A DNA stretch of 64,000 bases from Polyangium sp. 15x6 (GCF_029960785.1 NZ_JASBQE010000013.1:118880-182879), one strand, 5' to 3'; numbered from the stretch's first letter, positions 39,413 through 48,646 are shown. Made by a program: numbers and translations. Notes: a model not told the origin generated them from the letters alone.

Positions 39413-41983
39413 TCAGGCGGCGGGCTTCGCGCCGATTTCGTTGATGTTCGAGTTGTTGCCGATGTAATACTGGGTCGCGCCGCCGGGGGTCATCACCGGC
39501 TTGTTCTGCACGCTCCACGTGTCGAGGATCTTCGCCGCCTTGGTCTTCAGGTAAGGCGTGGACGGCGGAATGGTATACGGCTTTGCGATCTTCTCGACGA
39601 CCGTGCCGTCCTGCTTCGTTCCCATCCAGCCGATACCGAGCTCGGGCGGCGTGGCCATGGAGCTCGCGAAGTAATTGCCCTTGAACCCGTCCGGGACCTG
39701 CCATTGCGTGAGCCGCTTCGGCGCCGGCGGCGGCGGACCCACGGAGAGGGGCTCCTTGAAATCGATGCCCCTCATGTGGCTCAGGATCTCGTTGATCTCC
39801 TGCGGGTAGTTGTAATTGCGCACCTTCCCGAGGACCTTGTCGAATTTCTGGCCGTTGTCCTTGTAGAAATGGAGCGCGATCTTCTTCCGGGCGGCCATCT
39901 GCGCGACGCTGTTACCCTTCTCCGCGGCGATCTTGAACATCTGCGGCGTCGGAGGCCGGAAGCCGATGATCTGGCGCTGCATGGCCAGGCGCACGGCCTT
40001 GGGCTTGGGCTGGCCGAACGTCTCCAGAACCGCGCCGAGCGTGCGGCCCTGGGGCCTTCGCGCGCCGTCGCTCGCGCTGCCTTCGACCTTGGGCGCTCCC
40101 CCGGGCACGCTCTTCGTGTTGATGTAGACGTGTTTGCCCTCGACGATGACATCCCCGCCCGATTTGAGGACGACGTTGCGATCGGCGAGCAAATTGATGT
40201 TCGCGTCGTCGATGATGCTCGTGCCCTTGCCCGTGGTGAGCGAGATCTTCGGGTGGATCGCCTCGATCATCGTCTCCTTGAGCACCATCGTGGGCTCGTT
40301 CGGTTTGTCCGGGTCTTTCTCCCGGAACTCGACCATGGCGGCGACGCTGCGCTGGCCGACCATGACGTTGTCGACGGCGCCGATGAAGGAGCTCCTGTTT
40401 GCGCCCACGAAGATCGAGCGATTCGCGCCCGTCCGCTCGTTCTCGTTCGCCTTGACGAGCTTCGAGAGGTTTCGCTGGGCCTGCATGTAGAGCACCTCCT
40501 TGCCCGCGGCGTCGTCGAAGGTGATCTCGTTCCAGCCCTCGGATTTCGGCGAGGACTGCGATTTCCACGTGCTCACCGTCCGCTGCTCGGGGAGGTTGAA
40601 AGGCACGGGCGCGACCTTGTTGTAGGCGCGGCCGAGGAGGACGGGCTGATCCGGATCGCCTTCGAGGAAGCCGATCAGGACCTCCTGGCTCACGCGCGGC
40701 AGGACGATCATGCCGAACGCGCCGCCGGCCCAGCCCTGGCTCACGCGAATCCAGCAGGACGATTGATCGTCGTATTGCCCGTCGCGATCCCAGTGGAATT
40801 GCACGCGCACGCGGCCGTGCTCGTCGGTGTGGATCTCCTCGCCCTTCGGGCCGACGACGATCGCGCTCTCGACGCCCTCGACGACGGGCTTCGGCGTGAC
40901 CTTCATCGGCCGGAACCGCGTCTTCTCCTCGACGAACGCGGCATAACCGGAGAGCGTCCACTCGCCGTCGTGCGTGCCTTCGAGCGAGACCTCCGTGCAG
41001 AGGAATCGGCCCGCCGAGACGTCGCTGCGCGGATGATTCTCGACCTTGAAGAGGAGCCCCGGCGCGAGGTCGTACGCGTTCGCGTCGAACTGGAGCTCGC
41101 GCTTGCCGCGGCGCGCGGCCGCGAGGTCGATGTCGGCGACGAGCTTGCCCTCGGTGTCCGCGGGGACGCGCGGCTGCTCGCGCCGATCCTTGACGAGCCC
41201 GGCGGGCGTGTACCGGTAGAGCTCGTAAAAATCCTCGGGCTTCGAGGCCTTCTCGGCGTCGCCGAGGAGGTGGAAATCGGGGCGCACGAAATCGTAATCG
41301 CGGAAGCTCGCCGCGCCGGGACGAATGCGGTGCGCGATCTTGACGTTGCGGACGAACTCCTTGCGCGCGTCCTGGTTCGGCGCGTACACGAAGGGCAGGG
41401 TGGGGCGCTCCTCGCCCGCCTCGGGTTTGTCCGAGAGGATCAACTCGGTCGTATACGTGCCGGCGCCGCCGCCGCCGACCTGCTTGAAGAAATAGGAGAT
41501 GCCCTCCTCTTCGAGCAGGCGGCTCACGAAATCGTAATCGCTCTCCTCGTACTGGACGCGATACTCGTGCTCCTGGTGCTCGTCGACCGTCTTCATCTGG
41601 TGGACGATCGAATACTCGTCGAGGATCTGCTTGACGATCGCCGGGATCGTCATGTGCTGGAAGATGCGGTTCCGCTTGCGGAGCTTGAGGAGCCACATCT
41701 GCGGCACGATCCGCACGAAATAGGTCGAAAGACCCGTCGGCTCGGCCTGCACCATCTGGATGTGGCTGGCGACGCCCGACCAGGCGCGCGGGCCCGAGAG
41801 CGGGCCGCCCATCATCAGGAACGCAGCAGGTCTCCCGACGAATCCCTCGAGATCGAGGCCCGGCAGGCGCGAGCGGGCGAGGACGCCCACGTCGAACGAG
41901 CCAGAGATCGGCTCCCGGACGGAGAAATGCCGCACCGAGAGGGAGTCTTCATTGTTTTCGAAGGCAAGCTCCAGCAGCGCCAT
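39413..41983 (-). CDS. vgrG: Evolved VgrG with C-terminal 215-residue extension (probable toxin)
   Basis: An 856-residue T6SS spike protein. The gp27/gp5-like core is intact to about residue 640: LSTYFVRIVPQMWLL, YDFVSRLLEEEGISYFF, VVGPKGEEIHTDEHGRVRVQ, and a gp5-type beta-helix with RTGANRSIFVGANRSSFIG. Residues about 642-856 form a separate domain. It has a helical part (MFKIAAEKGNSVAQMAARKK) and a C-terminal part with FKGNYFASSMATPPELGIGW, KPYTIPPSTPYL, and TPGGATQYYI near the end. The last loosely recalls GG-x-x-QY motifs of TNT-type NAD glycohydrolases. With a Tsi6-like gene 6 nt downstream, a cytosol-acting NAD-targeting toxin is my inference. Confidence 0.85.
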   Translation of the reverse strand: MALLELAFENNEDSLSVRHFSVREPISGSFDVGVLARSRLPGLDLEGFVGRPAAFLMMGGPLSGPRAWSGVASHIQMVQAEPTGLSTYFVRIVPQMWLLKLRKRNRIFQHMTIPAIVKQILDEYSIVHQMKTVDEHQEHEYRVQYEESDYDFVSRLLEEEGISYFFKQVGGGGAGTYTTELILSDKPEAGEERPTLPFVYAPNQDARKEFVRNVKIAHRIRPGAASFRDYDFVRPDFHLLGDAEKASKPEDFYELYRYTPAGLVKDRREQPRVPADTEGKLVADIDLAAARRGKRELQFDANAYDLAPGLLFKVENHPRSDVSAGRFLCTEVSLEGTHDGEWTLSGYAAFVEEKTRFRPMKVTPKPVVEGVESAIVVGPKGEEIHTDEHGRVRVQFHWDRDGQYDDQSSCWIRVSQGWAGGAFGMIVLPRVSQEVLIGFLEGDPDQPVLLGRAYNKVAPVPFNLPEQRTVSTWKSQSSPKSEGWNEITFDDAAGKEVLYMQAQRNLSKLVKANENERTGANRSIFVGANRSSFIGAVDNVMVGQRSVAAMVEFREKDPDKPNEPTMVLKETMIEAIHPKISLTTGKGTSIIDDANINLLADRNVVLKSGGDVIVEGKHVYINTKSVPGGAPKVEGSASDGARRPQGRTLGAVLETFGQPKPKAVRLAMQRQIIGFRPPTPQMFKIAAEKGNSVAQMAARKKIALHFYKDNGQKFDKVLGKVRNYNYPQEINEILSHMRGIDFKEPLSVGPPPPAPKRLTQWQVPDGFKGNYFASSMATPPELGIGWMGTKQDGTVVEKIAKPYTIPPSTPYLKTKAAKILDTWSVQNKPVMTPGGATQYYIGNNSNINEIGAKPAA

Positions 41984-42003
41984 GATCGGCCTCTTCGGTT
42001 ACG

Positions 42004-42516
42004 TCAGATCGTGTCGTCCGGATCGTCTTGCTTCACGGGGCGCAAGGGCGGGTGCGCGCGGCCGTGCGTGATGTCCGCGACGCGCGCGAACCAGCGCGTC
42101 GTCCACGTGGCGGCGAGATCCCTGAGTTTTTCCATGCCCTCGTCGAGCGCCTCCCGCGTCGTCGTGGCGAGAGGGAAATCCTTCTTCAGGAAATACATGC
42201 GTTTGTCCGGGTCGAGGTGGAAATACCCTCCCCCCTGGTCGAAGAGCCCGCCGATCGCCGGATCGTTGAGCGCGCGGCCGACCTTCATGAAGGCGTCGAT
42301 CTGCGCCTCCGGCGCGCCGTCGCGCCACGCCTTCGCCACGAAGACGCGCCCGACGAGCGCGTCCTTCTCGGGCTCGTGCCGGAAGCCGAATTCGCCGAAC
42401 GAGACGTCTCCGTTCGCATCGAGCTCCGCGTCGTAGCGGTTTTCTTTGCGCGCGTAGAACTGCATGAGGGCCTCGGCCCTGTCCCGCCCCGGCGGCATCG
42501 CGCTGTTCGTCGCCAT
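42004..42516 (-). CDS. 170-aa protein between lipase and VgrG (chaperone or adaptor candidate)
   Basis: An acidic cytosolic protein with no signal. YFHLDPDKRMYFLKKDFPL forms a strand-turn-strand, followed by a long helix EALDEGMEKLRDLAATWTTR. The layout recalls CesT-like type III chaperones, but similarity is too weak to name. Without a signal peptide it is unlikely to protect against a periplasmic phospholipase. A chaperone for the lipase or for VgrG fits better. Confidence 0.55.
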   Translation of the reverse strand: MATNSAMPPGRDRAEALMQFYARKENRYDAELDANGDVSFGEFGFRHEPEKDALVGRVFVAKAWRDGAPEAQIDAFMKVGRALNDPAIGGLFDQGGGYFHLDPDKRMYFLKKDFPLATTTREALDEGMEKLRDLAATWTTRWFARVADITHGRAHPPLRPVKQDDPDDTI

Positions 42517-42546
42517 CGTCGTCCCTTTGCCTTCCGCCTCGGCGCC

Positions 42547-43872
42547 TTATTTGTTCTTGCCGCAGCCGCAGGTGTCGCCGGTGTTCCGGTTCTGCTGCTG
42601 GTAGGCCTTGAAATAAAGATCGTCGTCGATGCCGTGGTATTCGGTCATCCCCGGCAGCCAGTGCTTGTCGAGGTTCTTGCCGTTCGTCTCGAAATCGGCC
42701 GCCTGGCCGCGCTCGCCCGAGAACGTGACGACGTTGCCGCCGCCCGCGTATTTCGCGTGGTTGCTCGGGTTGTCGCCGAGGCCGAACACCATCGGCGTCG
42801 CGTCGTTCACGTGCACGTAATGCGTATATTTCGGCCCGTTCACCCATTGCGGCGCCGCGGAGCCGAAGCTCGTGACCTTGACGTTCTCGTCGAGGCCGGC
42901 GTTCGGCGAGGGCGAGCCCGCCTTGAGCGTGTTGTTCGCGTCGTAGAGCGCGAGGCTCGTGACGGCGCCGCCCTGGCTATGGGCGAAGATCTCGACGGGC
43001 CGCCCCGACTCGCGCTCGGCCACGACGAGGTCGCTCAGCGTGTTCACGGCGGGGTTTCTGCCGTCCGTCGTGAGGTCCTTCTTGCCCGCCGCCGCCTCGC
43101 GGATGAGGCGCCGATCCTTCGAGGTCTGCTGCGCGTCCTTCGCGAAACCCTCGGTGGCATTGTAAACGCCGACGACCGTGGCGCACGTCATGTCGCCGAG
43201 TTGCTTCAGCGTCTCACAATGCGTGGTGCGCGTCGTATTGATGCCGTTGACGTAGAAGATCGTGCGCGGAGGTTTGCCCTCGGTGCATTTCGCGCAGCAA
43301 TCTTTCGTCGCCTGCGAGGTGTTTCGCGCCGGATCGTCCGGCCGTTCTGGGTCGTAGGCCGAATGCGTCTGGGAACTCGGGTTGTAGCCGCTCTTTTTCG
43401 CGTTTTCGATGTCGGCCCGCGTGACCTCCTGGCCCTTCTGCGTGAGCGGCACGCACTTGCCGTTCACGTAGCCGAAGATCGCGCCGTCGTGGTCGACGTC
43501 CTTGCCGGTGCACGCAATGCAAGGCTGGGCCGGGGGTTTGCCCGTGAAATGCTCCTTGGCCTTCGCATACGCGTCGCTGACCGCCTTCGCGCCGGAGTCG
43601 AGCGCGTCCTTGCCCGCGCCGATCGCGTTGTACCCGGCGTCCGCCACGGCCCGCGTCGCGCCTCGGACCCCTTCCTTGACGGTGTCCTTGACCGCGACCG
43701 CGGCATTGCCGACGGCCTTCGCGCCCGTGACGACGGCATTGCCGACGGCCTTCGCGCCGCTGACGATCCCGTCGCCGATCATCTGCGCGCCACCCGCGAT
43801 GGCGCCGGCCGTCTTCTTGGCCGCGTTCGAGGCCGCGCCCAAAGCTCTCTGCAATAGACCGCCACCAGGCAT
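42547..43872 (-). CDS. T6SS lipase-type effector
   Basis: A 441-residue alpha/beta-hydrolase. The N-terminal 110 residues are Ala/Gly-rich amphipathic repeats (GAKAVGNAVVTGAKAVGNAA), which might aid membrane contact or loading. A Cys-rich region follows (CIACTGKD, DCCAKCTEG). The catalytic domain has Ser299 in IFAHSQGGAV, Asp357 in VNDATP, and candidate His404 or His413 (PGMTEYHG). This suits a class-3/Tle-type phospholipase. Three bases separate it from the DUF4123 gene, with a GAGGAG site overlapping that gene's end. No signal peptide: delivery is expected by the T6SS. Confidence 0.8.
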   Translation of the reverse strand: MPGGGLLQRALGAASNAAKKTAGAIAGGAQMIGDGIVSGAKAVGNAVVTGAKAVGNAAVAVKDTVKEGVRGATRAVADAGYNAIGAGKDALDSGAKAVSDAYAKAKEHFTGKPPAQPCIACTGKDVDHDGAIFGYVNGKCVPLTQKGQEVTRADIENAKKSGYNPSSQTHSAYDPERPDDPARNTSQATKDCCAKCTEGKPPRTIFYVNGINTTRTTHCETLKQLGDMTCATVVGVYNATEGFAKDAQQTSKDRRLIREAAAGKKDLTTDGRNPAVNTLSDLVVAERESGRPVEIFAHSQGGAVTSLALYDANNTLKAGSPSPNAGLDENVKVTSFGSAAPQWVNGPKYTHYVHVNDATPMVFGLGDNPSNHAKYAGGGNVVTFSGERGQAADFETNGKNLDKHWLPGMTEYHGIDDDLYFKAYQQQNRNTGDTCGCGKNK

Positions 43873-43875
43873 GAC

Positions 43876-44790
43876 TCAGGTCTCCTCGAGCGTACGAAGA
43901 AGCTTGCGCGTGAAGTCCGAGATCCACGCGGCCTTGTCACCGGACGAGAGGTGCTTGGCCGCGAGCGTCTCCGCCACGGCCGGCATCGCCGTATCGAAAT
44001 CTCCGCCGAGCGCCCAGGCCGTGATCACGTACGTCACGAGCTCGAGCTCCGTCGTGAAGCCGTGCAACGTGCGCGCACGATCAATCTGTTCGGCGACGAA
44101 ATATTTGAGCGAAGGTCTCGGCTCCTCCCGCGCATCCGGGAACTGCGTCTGGAGGAAGTTCACCGTGCGATCCGTGAAGCGCTCCTCCGAGGCCTTGGAG
44201 AAGGCGCGCATCTGCGCCGGGCGGAGTTTGTAGAGGACGTCCTCGCGCCTGCGCGGCGCGCCCTCGACGAGGCGCTTCCAGAAGAGCGCGCCGAGGCCGT
44301 CTTCCGTGGGGATGCCGTACTCGCTCACGGGCCCGTAGAAATCGTCGAGCTCCTGGGCGGTGCAGCAGTCGAGCCACGTGACGAGCACGCGCGGATCGTA
44401 GAAGCGGAAGTTCATCTTCGTGCCCGCCGGCGACTGGACCAGGAGGTAGCGGCGGAAATGACGACGCACGCCTTCGAGGTTCGTGTCGGCGATCGCGAAG
44501 ACGCAGAGGCTCGGATCCTCGGTGAGGCCGTCGCGCAGCCAGCTCCACGTCGAAGGATCGACCTGGAAGAGGTACGGCGCAGCGTCGGCCCACTCGCTCG
44601 CGTCCTTGGGTTTGTAGAGACAGACCGCGGCGTGGGGGCCCGCTTGCGTGGCCTTCTCCGCGACGAACGGCGCGTCCGCAGCGTCGACCGCGGCGAACAG
44701 GCGGCCCGATCGCGTGAGGCGCTCGATGCCGTCGGCGAAGGCCGCGGTCGTGACGAGGAGGGACTCGTGCTCGTTCATGCCGGTGTCCAT
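43876..44790 (-). CDS. DUF4123 T6SS effector adaptor (Tap/TEC)
   Basis: A 304-residue cytosolic adaptor of the DUF4123 family, which loads effectors onto VgrG. The hallmark FRFYDPRVL is present, preceded by RYLLVQSPAG and followed by the LDDFYGPV block. Located between the PAAR gene and the lipase gene, it most likely escorts the lipase to the VgrG of the same island. ATG 44790 has a GAGG site; an ATG 12 nt inside is an alternative. Confidence 0.88.
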   Translation of the reverse strand: MDTGMNEHESLLVTTAAFADGIERLTRSGRLFAAVDAADAPFVAEKATQAGPHAAVCLYKPKDASEWADAAPYLFQVDPSTWSWLRDGLTEDPSLCVFAIADTNLEGVRRHFRRYLLVQSPAGTKMNFRFYDPRVLVTWLDCCTAQELDDFYGPVSEYGIPTEDGLGALFWKRLVEGAPRRREDVLYKLRPAQMRAFSKASEERFTDRTVNFLQTQFPDAREEPRPSLKYFVAEQIDRARTLHGFTTELELVTYVITAWALGGDFDTAMPAVAETLAAKHLSSGDKAAWISDFTRKLLRTLEET

Positions 44791-44806
44791 CGAGCCTCGT
44801 TCTACC

Positions 44807-46093
44807 TCAGAAGTCGCACTTGATCGGCGTGAACGGCGCCGCCGCGCGTTTCGCGGCCTTGAGCGTCAGCGCCTGGGACTTGTTGCGGATGCCGACCGCG
44901 TCGACGATGACGCCCGGCGGTTGATCGGGCGGGGGCGCGCCGGGAACGTACGGAGGCGGGGTGCCGCCGATGAGCACGGTCATGCAGCCGATCGCGATCG
45001 GATCGATGCCCGCGACGCCGGGGACGCCGGGCGCCTTCGGTGGCTCCTTCTTCTCTTCGGCGGGGCCGATCTCGATGTTCAACTTGAAGCCGAGGCCCGC
45101 GAGCAGCGCGCCGACCTTCGCGCCGAACCCCATCTGGAACTTGCCGTCGCGGTAGCCCGCGTACGCGCTCGCGCGCGCCTCCGCGGTGAGCAACGCGCCC
45201 GAGGCCTCGCCGCCGATGCTGACGTCGAGGTTCACGAGCGGGATCGTGAACGTCTTCTTGCCCGAGGCTTTGCCCTCGACGACGGACGCGCCCGCGCCCG
45301 CGCCCGCCTCGACGTACGCGGATTCGACCTTGCCGTTCTTGACCTCGAACTGCCCGCCCGCGGCGGCGTCGGCCTTCGCGGTGAGGACCTTGGCCTCGCC
45401 GGAGACTTCACCCCAGCCCTTCGCGTCGCCGGCCTTGCCCGCGGCCGCGAAGAGCGAGCCTTCGATCTCGGCCTTGCCGCCGGCGTTCGCCTTCATGTTG
45501 CGAACGTTCTCGATCTCGGCGTTCGCCCCGATGGAACCCTTCGTCGAGCCGGAGAAGAACTGCGCGTAGTTGTCGACGGGTTTGCCGTCGGGGCCCTTGG
45601 GCACGGTGGTCTCGTTCCAGAGCTCCTTGTTGGCGCCGACCGCGACCTTGGGCTTCCACGCTTGATCCTTCGGATCACGGCCGTGCGCGACCTGATCGAG
45701 CGCCTTGTCGCCGGCCTTGTTCTTCGCCTGGTCCCAGGCTTCCCCGAACGTCTTGCCCGTGCCCTCGCCCTCGGTGGCGTACTTGTTTTCCTTCGTCGCG
45801 GACCCGTCCGCTTTGAAGGTCCACTTCGCCTGCTCGGGTTTGGCCGCGTCGCCTCCGCCGACCGCGGTGGAGGGCATCATGCAGGTGCACGCGTCGCCCA
45901 CGCGCGCGGCGCCGACCTTGTTGATGAAGACCGTGAACGACGTCTGCGTGACGGGCCCGGGGCCGTGCAGCGGACAGACGTGTTTGTCGGTCAGGCGCGC
46001 GGCGGGCATCCCGCCGATGGTGACGTCGGGCGAACCCTCGACGAGCACGCCGCCGTGCACCGTCAGATCGCCTTTGCGTGCGGCTTGCGGCAT
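44807..46093 (-). CDS. PAAR-like spike-tip protein split by a long insertion
   Basis: A 428-residue protein. Two PAAR motifs are at the N-terminus (SPDVTIGGMPAARLTD, TVFINKVGAARVGD), plus His/Cys near CPLHGPGP and DACTC. A third PAAR-like block, AIGCMTVLIGGTPPP, appears only at residues 363-377. The 270 residues between are Ala/Gly/Lys-rich repeats with alternating strands (ENVRNMKANAGGKAEIEGS, AGGQFEVKNGKVESAYVEAG, SAYAGYRDGKFQMGFGAKVG). The sharpened tip would thus be formed by distant parts, with the insert protruding as a domain of unknown role. The SD (TAGGAG) overlaps the stop of the upstream vgrG. Confidence 0.78.
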   Translation of the reverse strand: MPQAARKGDLTVHGGVLVEGSPDVTIGGMPAARLTDKHVCPLHGPGPVTQTSFTVFINKVGAARVGDACTCMMPSTAVGGGDAAKPEQAKWTFKADGSATKENKYATEGEGTGKTFGEAWDQAKNKAGDKALDQVAHGRDPKDQAWKPKVAVGANKELWNETTVPKGPDGKPVDNYAQFFSGSTKGSIGANAEIENVRNMKANAGGKAEIEGSLFAAAGKAGDAKGWGEVSGEAKVLTAKADAAAGGQFEVKNGKVESAYVEAGAGAGASVVEGKASGKKTFTIPLVNLDVSIGGEASGALLTAEARASAYAGYRDGKFQMGFGAKVGALLAGLGFKLNIEIGPAEEKKEPPKAPGVPGVAGIDPIAIGCMTVLIGGTPPPYVPGAPPPDQPPGVIVDAVGIRNKSQALTLKAAKRAAAPFTPIKCDF

Positions 46094-46102
46094 GGCGGTC
46101 TC

Positions 46103-47947
46103 CTAGCAGTTGATCTTCACGAACGGGCCGCCGTGGATGACGACCTCGCCGCCCGCGTTGAGCTTGATGTCGCCGTCGGCCTTCAGCGTGATCGTGGCTC
46201 CGTCGAGCGTGATCGTGGCCTTGCCCGTGGTCAGCGTGATCTTGCCGTCGACCATCTCGATCATGGTCTCCTGCTTCTCGACGTCGGGGTTGCCCATGGC
46301 CTCGACCTTGAGGTCCTTGGGTTTGGCCATGATGAGCGCGTACTTCGAACCGACGAGCGTGGTGTCGACGGCGCCGACGACGCTCGATCGGTTTGCCCCG
46401 ACGACCATCGTGCGGTTCGCGCCGGTTCGCTCGGTCTCGTTGCGCTTGACGAGCTTCGAGAGATCACGCTGCGCCTGGACGAAGAAGAGCTCCTTGCCCG
46501 CCTTGTCCTCGAACATGATCTCGTTGAAGCCGCCGGTCGTCGGCGAGCTGTTCGTCTTCCAGGTGCTCTTCGTCTTCTCGTCGGGCAGCTTGTACGGGAC
46601 GCGGTTCTTGCCGTTGTAGAGGCGGCCGACGATGACGGGTTCGTCGGGGTTGCCCTCCCAGAAGCCGACGAGGACCTCCTGGCCGATGCGCGGGATCGTC
46701 ATCATGCCGTACGCGGCGCCGGCCCAGCCCTGGCTCACGCGGATCCAGCAGGTCGAGTTCTCGTCGTACTTGCCGTCGCGATCCCAGTGGAACTGCACGC
46801 GCACGCGGCCGTACTCGTCGGTGTAGATCTCCTCGCCCTTCGGGCCGACGACGAACGCGCTCTGGATGCCGTTGATCTTGGGGCGCGGCGTGCGCTGCGC
46901 GGGGCGGTGCGGGACGTCGATGAACGTGGCCTCGCCGGAGAGCGTCCACTCGCCGTCGGGCGTGCCTTCGTGCATCGCCTCGAGGACGAGGAGCTTCTTG
47001 CCCGGATCGAGATCCTCGCGCGGGTGGTTGTCGATGCTGAAGATGACGCCCGGCGCGAGATCGAAGGCGTTCGCCTCGTACGAGACGACGCGCTTCGTGC
47101 GGCGCTCGGCTTCGAGCAGGATGTCCGCGCGGCGCTTGCCTTCCTTGTCGTCGGTGAAGGCGCCGTGCTCGTAGACGTATTGCTCGAAAAAGTCCTCCTT
47201 CTTGGCCTTCTCGGCCTCGCCGCGGAGGAGGAACTTGGGTTTTTCGAAGTCGTAGTCGCGGATCATCGCAGCGCCGGGGCGAACCTGGTGCGCGAGGTGG
47301 ACGCGGCAGATCCACTCGTTGTTGCCGGGCTGGTTCGGGTTCTCCGCGTGGCGGATGGGCTTGCGTGCCTCGCCGCGCGTGGGCGCGTCCGCGAGGTGGA
47401 GCTCGCTGACGATCTTGTCGCCGTTCATCGCCTGGCCGAACCAGTACGAGATGCCTTCTTCCTCGAGCAGGCGGCTCACGAAGGCGAAATCGGTCTCGCC
47501 GTATTGGACGCGGTACTCGTGCTCGGGGTGCGGCTCGGTGAGCTTCGTCTTCGGCTCGATGCCGTACTCGCCGAGGACCTTCTTCACGATGTCGGGGATC
47601 GACATCTTCTGGAAGATCCGGTTGCCCTTGCGCTGCGTGAGCAGCCACATCGTGGGCACGATCCGGATGAGGTAGGTGGAGAGTCCGAGCGAGGTGCCGG
47701 TCGGCGGCTCGACGTCGATCTGCTCGGCGTGGCTGACGACGCCGGTCCAGCCGCGTGGCACGTTCAGGTTGCCAATCGCGAGCAGGCCTCCCGCCTTGCC
47801 GACGAGCGATTCGAGGTCGATGTCTTCCTTCGGCGAGCGCGCGACGATGCTGGCGCTGAAGAGCGTCGAGATGCCTTCGTGCACCGAGAAGTGCCGCACG
47901 GAGAGGCTCTGCTCGCCGGACTCGAAGGAGAGATCGAGGATCGCCAT
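46103..47947 (-). CDS. vgrG: VgrG spike protein (T6SS)
   Basis: A 614-residue VgrG without extension. It has the gp27-like part (LSTYLIRIVPTMWLLTQRKG, FVSRLLEEEGISYWFG), gp5-OB block VVGPKGEEIYTDEYGRVRVQ and a beta-helix ending FVKINC. ATG 47947 is chosen because it aligns with the N-terminus of the second VgrG (MALLELAF / MAILDLSF); a GTG at 47953 is possible. It heads the island and shares the middle domains with the second VgrG, so the two may form hetero-trimers or alternate trimers. 47948-48171 upstream contains no clear promoter. Confidence 0.92.
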   Translation of the reverse strand: MAILDLSFESGEQSLSVRHFSVHEGISTLFSASIVARSPKEDIDLESLVGKAGGLLAIGNLNVPRGWTGVVSHAEQIDVEPPTGTSLGLSTYLIRIVPTMWLLTQRKGNRIFQKMSIPDIVKKVLGEYGIEPKTKLTEPHPEHEYRVQYGETDFAFVSRLLEEEGISYWFGQAMNGDKIVSELHLADAPTRGEARKPIRHAENPNQPGNNEWICRVHLAHQVRPGAAMIRDYDFEKPKFLLRGEAEKAKKEDFFEQYVYEHGAFTDDKEGKRRADILLEAERRTKRVVSYEANAFDLAPGVIFSIDNHPREDLDPGKKLLVLEAMHEGTPDGEWTLSGEATFIDVPHRPAQRTPRPKINGIQSAFVVGPKGEEIYTDEYGRVRVQFHWDRDGKYDENSTCWIRVSQGWAGAAYGMMTIPRIGQEVLVGFWEGNPDEPVIVGRLYNGKNRVPYKLPDEKTKSTWKTNSSPTTGGFNEIMFEDKAGKELFFVQAQRDLSKLVKRNETERTGANRTMVVGANRSSVVGAVDTTLVGSKYALIMAKPKDLKVEAMGNPDVEKQETMIEMVDGKITLTTGKATITLDGATITLKADGDIKLNAGGEVVIHGGPFVKINC

Positions 47948-48171
47948 TGGCACAGCCTACGAAAAGGCAGGTGAAGCATGCAAGGGGGCCGAGCCATGCA
48001 AATGCATATCGACACCCCGCGTCATGAGGCATCGATGAGCTATCCGTGGAAAATGATGCCGGCGGTGTAGATTGGCGGCGATGGGAGGGGCTTGCCGTGA
48101 CCGGGCCTTCACTCGTCGGGGCGCGGTGGTCCGGCATCCCGAGGCGGACCAGGCTGGATCGGCAGGGTCCG

Positions 48172-48585
48172 TCAGCGGGCGGTGTCGCGGAGCTGTTTCT
48201 TGAAGGTGAGGCGGACGATGGGGACGATGGTGGGGTCGTTCTGGATTTCGCGTTCGAATTGGAGGACGTCGTAGTAGCCGCAGCGGCTCTTGCCGGGGTA
48301 TTCGCGGCAGGCCTGGGGGCGGCCCTCGTAGATGGTGCAGCCGCGGGTCTCGGGGTGGAGGAATTTGCAAGACTTGCCGAAGAAAGGATCTTTCTTGCGG
48401 CGGAGGATGCGGCCGCCGAAGCGGTGCACGGTGAAGCGCTTCTCGGCGACCTCGGGCGTGACGCCGAAATGGGAGGCGAGCCTCTTGACGTCCCGCGCCG
48501 TCACCTCGACGCGCTCGTAGATGGAGCAGCAAAATGCCACGCACTTGGTGCAATCGTATTGAACGCGCGTTCGTCCGGCGGCCAC
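48172..48585 (-). CDS. YkgJ family cysteine-cluster protein
   Basis: A 137-residue cytosolic protein with the YkgJ-type zinc/iron-binding Cys set: DCTKCVAFCCSIYERV at the N-terminus, then GKSCKFL, GCTIYEGRPQACREYP and RCGYY. Biochemical role of the family is unknown. GTG 48585 is preferred since GGAG lies 10 nt ahead; GTG 48597 is in frame. Longer upstream readings contain a palindromic repeat and are rejected. Confidence 0.8.
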   Translation of the reverse strand: MAAGRTRVQYDCTKCVAFCCSIYERVEVTARDVKRLASHFGVTPEVAEKRFTVHRFGGRILRRKKDPFFGKSCKFLHPETRGCTIYEGRPQACREYPGKSRCGYYDVLQFEREIQNDPTIVPIVRLTFKKQLRDTAR

Positions 48586-48646
48586 GGCTGACTCCACGGA
48601 GAGTTTGGAATTGGATGGATGCCGCGTCCCGCGACGAGGCGGCGCG

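Noticed and set aside
39140..42436. Very long plus-strand reading frame opposite the VgrG gene
   Set aside because: Arg/His-rich shadow of a well-supported VgrG on the other strand.
37000..48000. Complete T6SS gene cluster
   Set aside because: No tssB/C/K/L/M, clpV or hcp gene is present; only spike, adaptor, effector and accessory genes are seen.
47948..48010. Sigma-54-like TGGC...TTGCA upstream of the first VgrG
   Set aside because: 12 bases separate GG and GC, not 10, so spacing does not fit.
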